NCBI GenBank assembly: GCA_021780475.1
Contig: JAJXYR010000106.1
Coordinates: 1-38,171, forward strand
Source: Pseudomonadota bacterium
Lineage (GTDB): Bacteria > Pseudomonadota > Gammaproteobacteria > Steroidobacterales > Steroidobacteraceae
DNA length: 38,171 bases
Reading direction: 5' to 3'
The position numbers were made by a program, and so were the translations under genes. This document shows positions 34,610 through 38,171 of this stretch, one piece after another (within the stretch, counting starts at the first letter, position 1; every line of letters starts with the position of its first letter). The notes under the pieces are model-generated. The model was not told where the DNA came from. It saw only the letters and a list, made by a program, of their open reading frames with translations, and searched no databases.

Positions 34610-35983
34610 ATGATGCGTCGTTTCAAGCTGGCGGCCCCGCTTCTGGCGGCGTTCGTCGCCGTTTCCATCGCCCATCCGGCGGGGGCATTGGCCGGTTCCT
34701 CCGCGCTCGACGCGACGCCGATGCCGTCGCTCGCCCCGATCGTCAAGCGCGTGTCGGCGGCCGTGGTCAACATCGCAACCCGCGGCACCATCAAGGAAAG
34801 CGCCGGGCAGCGCAACCCGCTGCTCGACGACCCGTTCTTTCGCCGCTTCTTCGACGCCCCGCCGAATGCGCAGCCGCGGCAGCGCCAGTTCCAGAGCGCC
34901 GGATCCGGCGTCATCATCGACGCCAAGAAAGGCTACATCGTCACTAATTATCACGTCGTCGAGAACGCGAACGAGATCACGGTCACCCTGCTGGACAATC
35001 GAACCTTCAGCGCAAAGGTGGTCGGCACGGACGAGGGCTCCGACATCGCGCTGCTGCAGGCGAAGGAGCCTGACTTGGTCGCGATGCCCCTGGGGGACTC
35101 ATCGCGCCTTCAAGTTGGCGACTATGTGCTCGCGATCGGCAATCCCTTCGGACTGCAGCATACCGTGACATCCGGAATCGTCAGCGCACTGGGCCGGTCC
35201 GGCATCAACCCGGAAGGATATGAGGACTTCATCCAGACCGACGCGTCGATCAATCCAGGCAACTCGGGCGGCGCGCTGGTGAACCTGCGCGGGGAACTCG
35301 TCGGCATCAACTCCGCGATCCTGTCGAGGAGCGGCGGAAACATCGGCATCGGCTTCGCCATCCCCGTCAACATGGTCAAGAACGTGATGGCGCAGTTGAT
35401 CCGTTACGGTGAGGTCAAGCGCGGCGTGCTCGGGGTCAACATCTACGACGTCACGCCGGACATCGCCAAGGAGTTCGGCCTGCACGACATCAGCGGCGCC
35501 CTGGTCGCCGGCGTCGTGCAAGGCTCGGCCGCCGAACAGGCGGGCATAAAGACCGGCGACATCATCACGTCGATCAATGACACGCCGATGAAGAGCGCCG
35601 GCGAATTGCGCAACGCGATCGGCATGCTGCGCGTCGGTTCGAGCATCCGCATCGGCTTCCTGCGCGACGGCAAGGCGCGGCACCTGACAGCCCGGATCGC
35701 GGAGCCCGCCGACGCCGACTTGGCCAATGCCGGGATCATCAACAAGGCGCTCGACGGCGCGGAACTCGCCGACGCGCCCGGCGGCGCCGGGATACTGGTC
35801 AAGGCGATCCAGGAGGGCAGCACGGCGGCGCAGTCCGGGCTGCGGCCGAACGACATGATCATCGGCGTCGGCCGCAACGCGCTCTCCAACACCAAGGCGC
35901 TGCGCGCCTTGGCCAAGGGCGCCAGTTTCCTGATGCTGAAGGTGCGGCGCGGCGCATCGACGCTCCTCATACCGGTACATTGA
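34610..35983 (+). CDS. DegP/DegQ/MucD-family periplasmic serine protease (trypsin + two PDZ)
   Basis: Signal peptide MMRRFKLAAPLLAAFVAVSIAHPAGALA; catalytic NYHVVENA, SDIALLQ, INPGNSGGALVNLRGELVGIN; PDZ repeats GVVQGSAAEQAGIKTGDIITSIN and AIQEGSTAAQSGLRPNDMIIGV. Confidence 0.94.
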   Translation: MMRRFKLAAPLLAAFVAVSIAHPAGALAGSSALDATPMPSLAPIVKRVSAAVVNIATRGTIKESAGQRNPLLDDPFFRRFFDAPPNAQPRQRQFQSAGSGVIIDAKKGYIVTNYHVVENANEITVTLLDNRTFSAKVVGTDEGSDIALLQAKEPDLVAMPLGDSSRLQVGDYVLAIGNPFGLQHTVTSGIVSALGRSGINPEGYEDFIQTDASINPGNSGGALVNLRGELVGINSAILSRSGGNIGIGFAIPVNMVKNVMAQLIRYGEVKRGVLGVNIYDVTPDIAKEFGLHDISGALVAGVVQGSAAEQAGIKTGDIITSINDTPMKSAGELRNAIGMLRVGSSIRIGFLRDGKARHLTARIAEPADADLANAGIINKALDGAELADAPGGAGILVKAIQEGSTAAQSGLRPNDMIIGVGRNALSNTKALRALAKGASFLMLKVRRGASTLLIPVH

Positions 35984-35987
35984 AATC

Positions 35988-36959
35988 ATGGCCAGCGCAT
36001 CCGTCTGCATCCTTGGTGGAACGGGCTTCGTCGGCTCGAGGCTCGCGGCACGCCTGGTGAAGGCCGGACATCGGGTGGTCGTGCTGACGCGCGATCGTGA
36101 AATGCACAAGGATCTGCGCGTGGTCCCGGGACTGATCCTGCGCAACTGCGATGTGTACGACGAAGCCCAGCTCGCGGAGACCTTCCGCGGCCAGGACGTC
36201 GTCGTCAACCTGATCGGCATTCTCAACGAGCGCGGCTTCGGTGGCGCCGGCTTCCGGCGCGCGCATGCGCAGCTGACGCGCGGCGCAATCCGGGCGGCGC
36301 GTTCGGCCGGCATCCGCCGCTTCCTGCAGGTGTCGGCGCTCGGCGCGGCGGCCGACGCGCCCAGTCATTATCTGCGATCGAAGGCCGAGGCCGAACGGAT
36401 CGTGCGCGAAGAGAGTGCCGGGGTCGCTTGGACGATCTACCGGCCCTCGGTGATATTCGGGCCCGGCGATTCCTTCTTGAACCGGTTTGCCGCGCTGCTC
36501 GCCATGCTGCCGCTTGCCTTTCCGCTCGCGATGCCGGATGCCCGGTTGCAGCCGGTGTTCGTCGACGACGTCATCGACGCCCTGCAGCAGGGCGTCGAGC
36601 GGCACGGGCAGGTTGGCGCGACACTGGAACTCGGCGGCCCCCGCGTCTACACGCTGCGTGAAATCGTCGCGTTCGTCGCCGCGACCACCGGACATCGCCG
36701 CTGGATCGTCGGCCTGCCGCGATTCGCCGCGCGCTTGCAGGCGCTCGCGATGGACTTCGTGCCCGGCCGGCCGTTTTCCACCGACAACTATCGTTCGCTG
36801 ACCGTGGACAGCGTCTGCCGCGAGGATGGATTCGCAACGCTCGGCATCAAGCCGCAGTCGATGGCCGGGGCGGCACGCCAATTCCTGGGGTCCACCGAGG
36901 ACAACGCCCGGCTCAGCCACCTGCGCGCAAATGCGGGCCGCCGCGAAGCCGGACGCTAA
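35988..36959 (+). CDS. Complex I NDUFA9-like NAD(P)-binding protein (atypical SDR)
   Basis: 323 aa: SVCILGGTGFVGSRLAARLVKAGHRVVVLTRDREMHKDLRVVPG, VNLIGILNERGFGGAGFRRAHAQL, WTIYRPSVIFGPGDSFLNRFAALL. Confidence 0.88.
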   Translation: MASASVCILGGTGFVGSRLAARLVKAGHRVVVLTRDREMHKDLRVVPGLILRNCDVYDEAQLAETFRGQDVVVNLIGILNERGFGGAGFRRAHAQLTRGAIRAARSAGIRRFLQVSALGAAADAPSHYLRSKAEAERIVREESAGVAWTIYRPSVIFGPGDSFLNRFAALLAMLPLAFPLAMPDARLQPVFVDDVIDALQQGVERHGQVGATLELGGPRVYTLREIVAFVAATTGHRRWIVGLPRFAARLQALAMDFVPGRPFSTDNYRSLTVDSVCREDGFATLGIKPQSMAGAARQFLGSTEDNARLSHLRANAGRREAGR

Positions 36960-38011
36960 GGGCCGGCGTCACCGCAAACGGCCTCGTCGCGCGCGCCGCG
37001 CCGGAGCGCCGCGATTTCGCCGACATTGCGGAAGAACCGCGGAAAGCTCCGCCCGGCCCGGGCGAACTGCCGCGCGAATCCCGGCACGCAACGCTCATAG
37101 GTCGCGACCGAAGCAAGGTCCGCGTTGTTCAGGCCCGCGCCGAACCAGGCGCTGAACGGCGCGTCGGCACCCCATCCGGCCGCCAGGGCGTGATACGAGG
37201 CTCGCAGCGCCGCGAATTCGGCGCGTTTCGCCGCGCGCATCGCGGCCGGCGGCAGCGGTCGCGCGTAGAGCCTGCGCAAGGCCGCGCGCGTGCCACCGAG
37301 CAGCTTCGTCACGGCCCGGTACCTGCGCCGGGTCAGCGCGTAGCGCGCGAGATCGGCCCCGCGGCCCTGTGCGGTAAGCCAGCGCCGCACGCCTTCTCTT
37401 TCGACGAAGGTTGCGAGCCCTTCGTCGAACGGGGTGTCGTCCGCGACGAAGATCTTCTGGTGGGTCAGCTCGTGGAAAATGATCGACGCCAGTTCGACGT
37501 CGCTCCAGCCCATCATGGAGCTCAATATCGGGTCGTCGAAGTGACCCAAGGTCGAATACGCGGCAACCCCCTGGACCGAGACGTCGAAGCCGCGGGCCCG
37601 CAGGCGGGCCGCGTACCTTACCGCCTCGCGCTCGGCGAAATATCCCCGGTAGGCCAGGCAACCGACGAACGGGTAGCACCATCGCTTCGGCGACAGCGAG
37701 AATTCCGGCGCCGCAACGACGTTCCACACGACGAACCGCCGGTCGAGCCGCGCATAGCTGCGATAGCTGCCGTTGTCGGGCAGGTCGAGCCGCCGGGTCG
37801 CGAATTCGCGTATCGCGGTGACGCTGAGCAGCGCGCGGCGCACGTCGCCGGGCGTGCGCGGATCTGAGATCACCCGCCCGATCGGCTCGCGGCTCCACAT
37901 CAGCGCCGCCTGGCCGGCGGCGGCCTGCAGCTCGTAGCAGCCGCTTACCGACGAGCCGAGCAGGATGACCGCCGCCGCGCGGACCACCGGGCGGATGCTG
38001 CTAAGATTCAT
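36956..38011 (-). CDS. Putative aminopeptidase lipoprotein (DUF2265)
   Basis: 351 aa: lipobox VSGC then [19 protein letters not shown]; HExxH motif [29 protein letters not shown]. Confidence 0.9.
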   Translation of the reverse strand: MNLSSIRPVVRAAAVILLGSSVSGCYELQAAAGQAALMWSREPIGRVISDPRTPGDVRRALLSVTAIREFATRRLDLPDNGSYRSYARLDRRFVVWNVVAAPEFSLSPKRWCYPFVGCLAYRGYFAEREAVRYAARLRARGFDVSVQGVAAYSTLGHFDDPILSSMMGWSDVELASIIFHELTHQKIFVADDTPFDEGLATFVEREGVRRWLTAQGRGADLARYALTRRRYRAVTKLLGGTRAALRRLYARPLPPAAMRAAKRAEFAALRASYHALAAGWGADAPFSAWFGAGLNNADLASVATYERCVPGFARQFARAGRSFPRFFRNVGEIAALRRGARDEAVCGDAGP

Positions 38012-38013
38012 GC

Positions 38014-38171
38014 ATGCAAGTGTATCTGGTCGGTGGAGCGGTCCGGGACGCGCTTCTCGGGCTGCCCGAGCGCGAGCGCGATTGGGTCGTCGTCGGCGGC
38101 TCCCGCGAGGAGTTGCTGCGTCTGGGCTACCGCGAAGTGGGGCGCGATTTTCCGGTTTTCCTGCATCCGCA
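38014..38171 (+). CDS. cca: CCA tRNA nucleotidyltransferase, 5' partial
   Basis: [52 protein letters not shown]..., running off the window edge. Confidence 0.93.
   Translation, partial: MQVYLVGGAVRDALLGLPERERDWVVVGGSREELLRLGYREVGRDFPVFLHP

Noticed and set aside
1-38171. Prophage, transposon, toxin-antitoxin, CRISPR or tRNA genes
   Set aside because: No integrase, transposase, Cas protein, direct-repeat array, terminal inverted repeats or tRNA-like fold seen; most of the content is conserved core genome.

Overview
This window is 38 kb of high-GC gammaproteobacterial chromosome, densely packed, with no rRNA, tRNA, CRISPR or transposase seen. The left part carries a Pil-Chp type IV pilus chemosensory locus on the minus strand (chpC, chpA, pilJ, pilI, pilH, pilG). 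Next come gshB, a TonB-like gene, yqgE, ruvX and pyrB on the plus strand. Between pyrB and the pilus motor genes lies an unusual block: psd, a membrane-anchored GSA-type aminotransferase, an Mpo1/DUF962-like membrane protein and a GT4 glycosyltransferase. Three tandem PilT/PilU-family ATPases follow, then yggS, proC, yggT and an HU-like gene. The right half contains an alpha/beta hydrolase, an orphan ParA, a Cys-rich unknown protein coupled to ppnN, an L,D-transpeptidase, a copper/cytochrome oxidase assembly set (SCO1, PCuAC, CtaG), a split class II ribonucleotide reductase (nrdJab) with NrdR-like boxes and an AT-rich island upstream, hsp20 with a sigma32-like promoter, a Deg protease, an NDUFA9-like protein, a DUF2265 aminopeptidase and the start of cca. 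Best candidates for new biology: the psd/aminotransferase/Mpo1-like/GT4 block, the third PilU-like ATPase with a divergent P-loop, and the ppnN-coupled Cys-rich protein. All family calls come from reading motifs; no searches were run.
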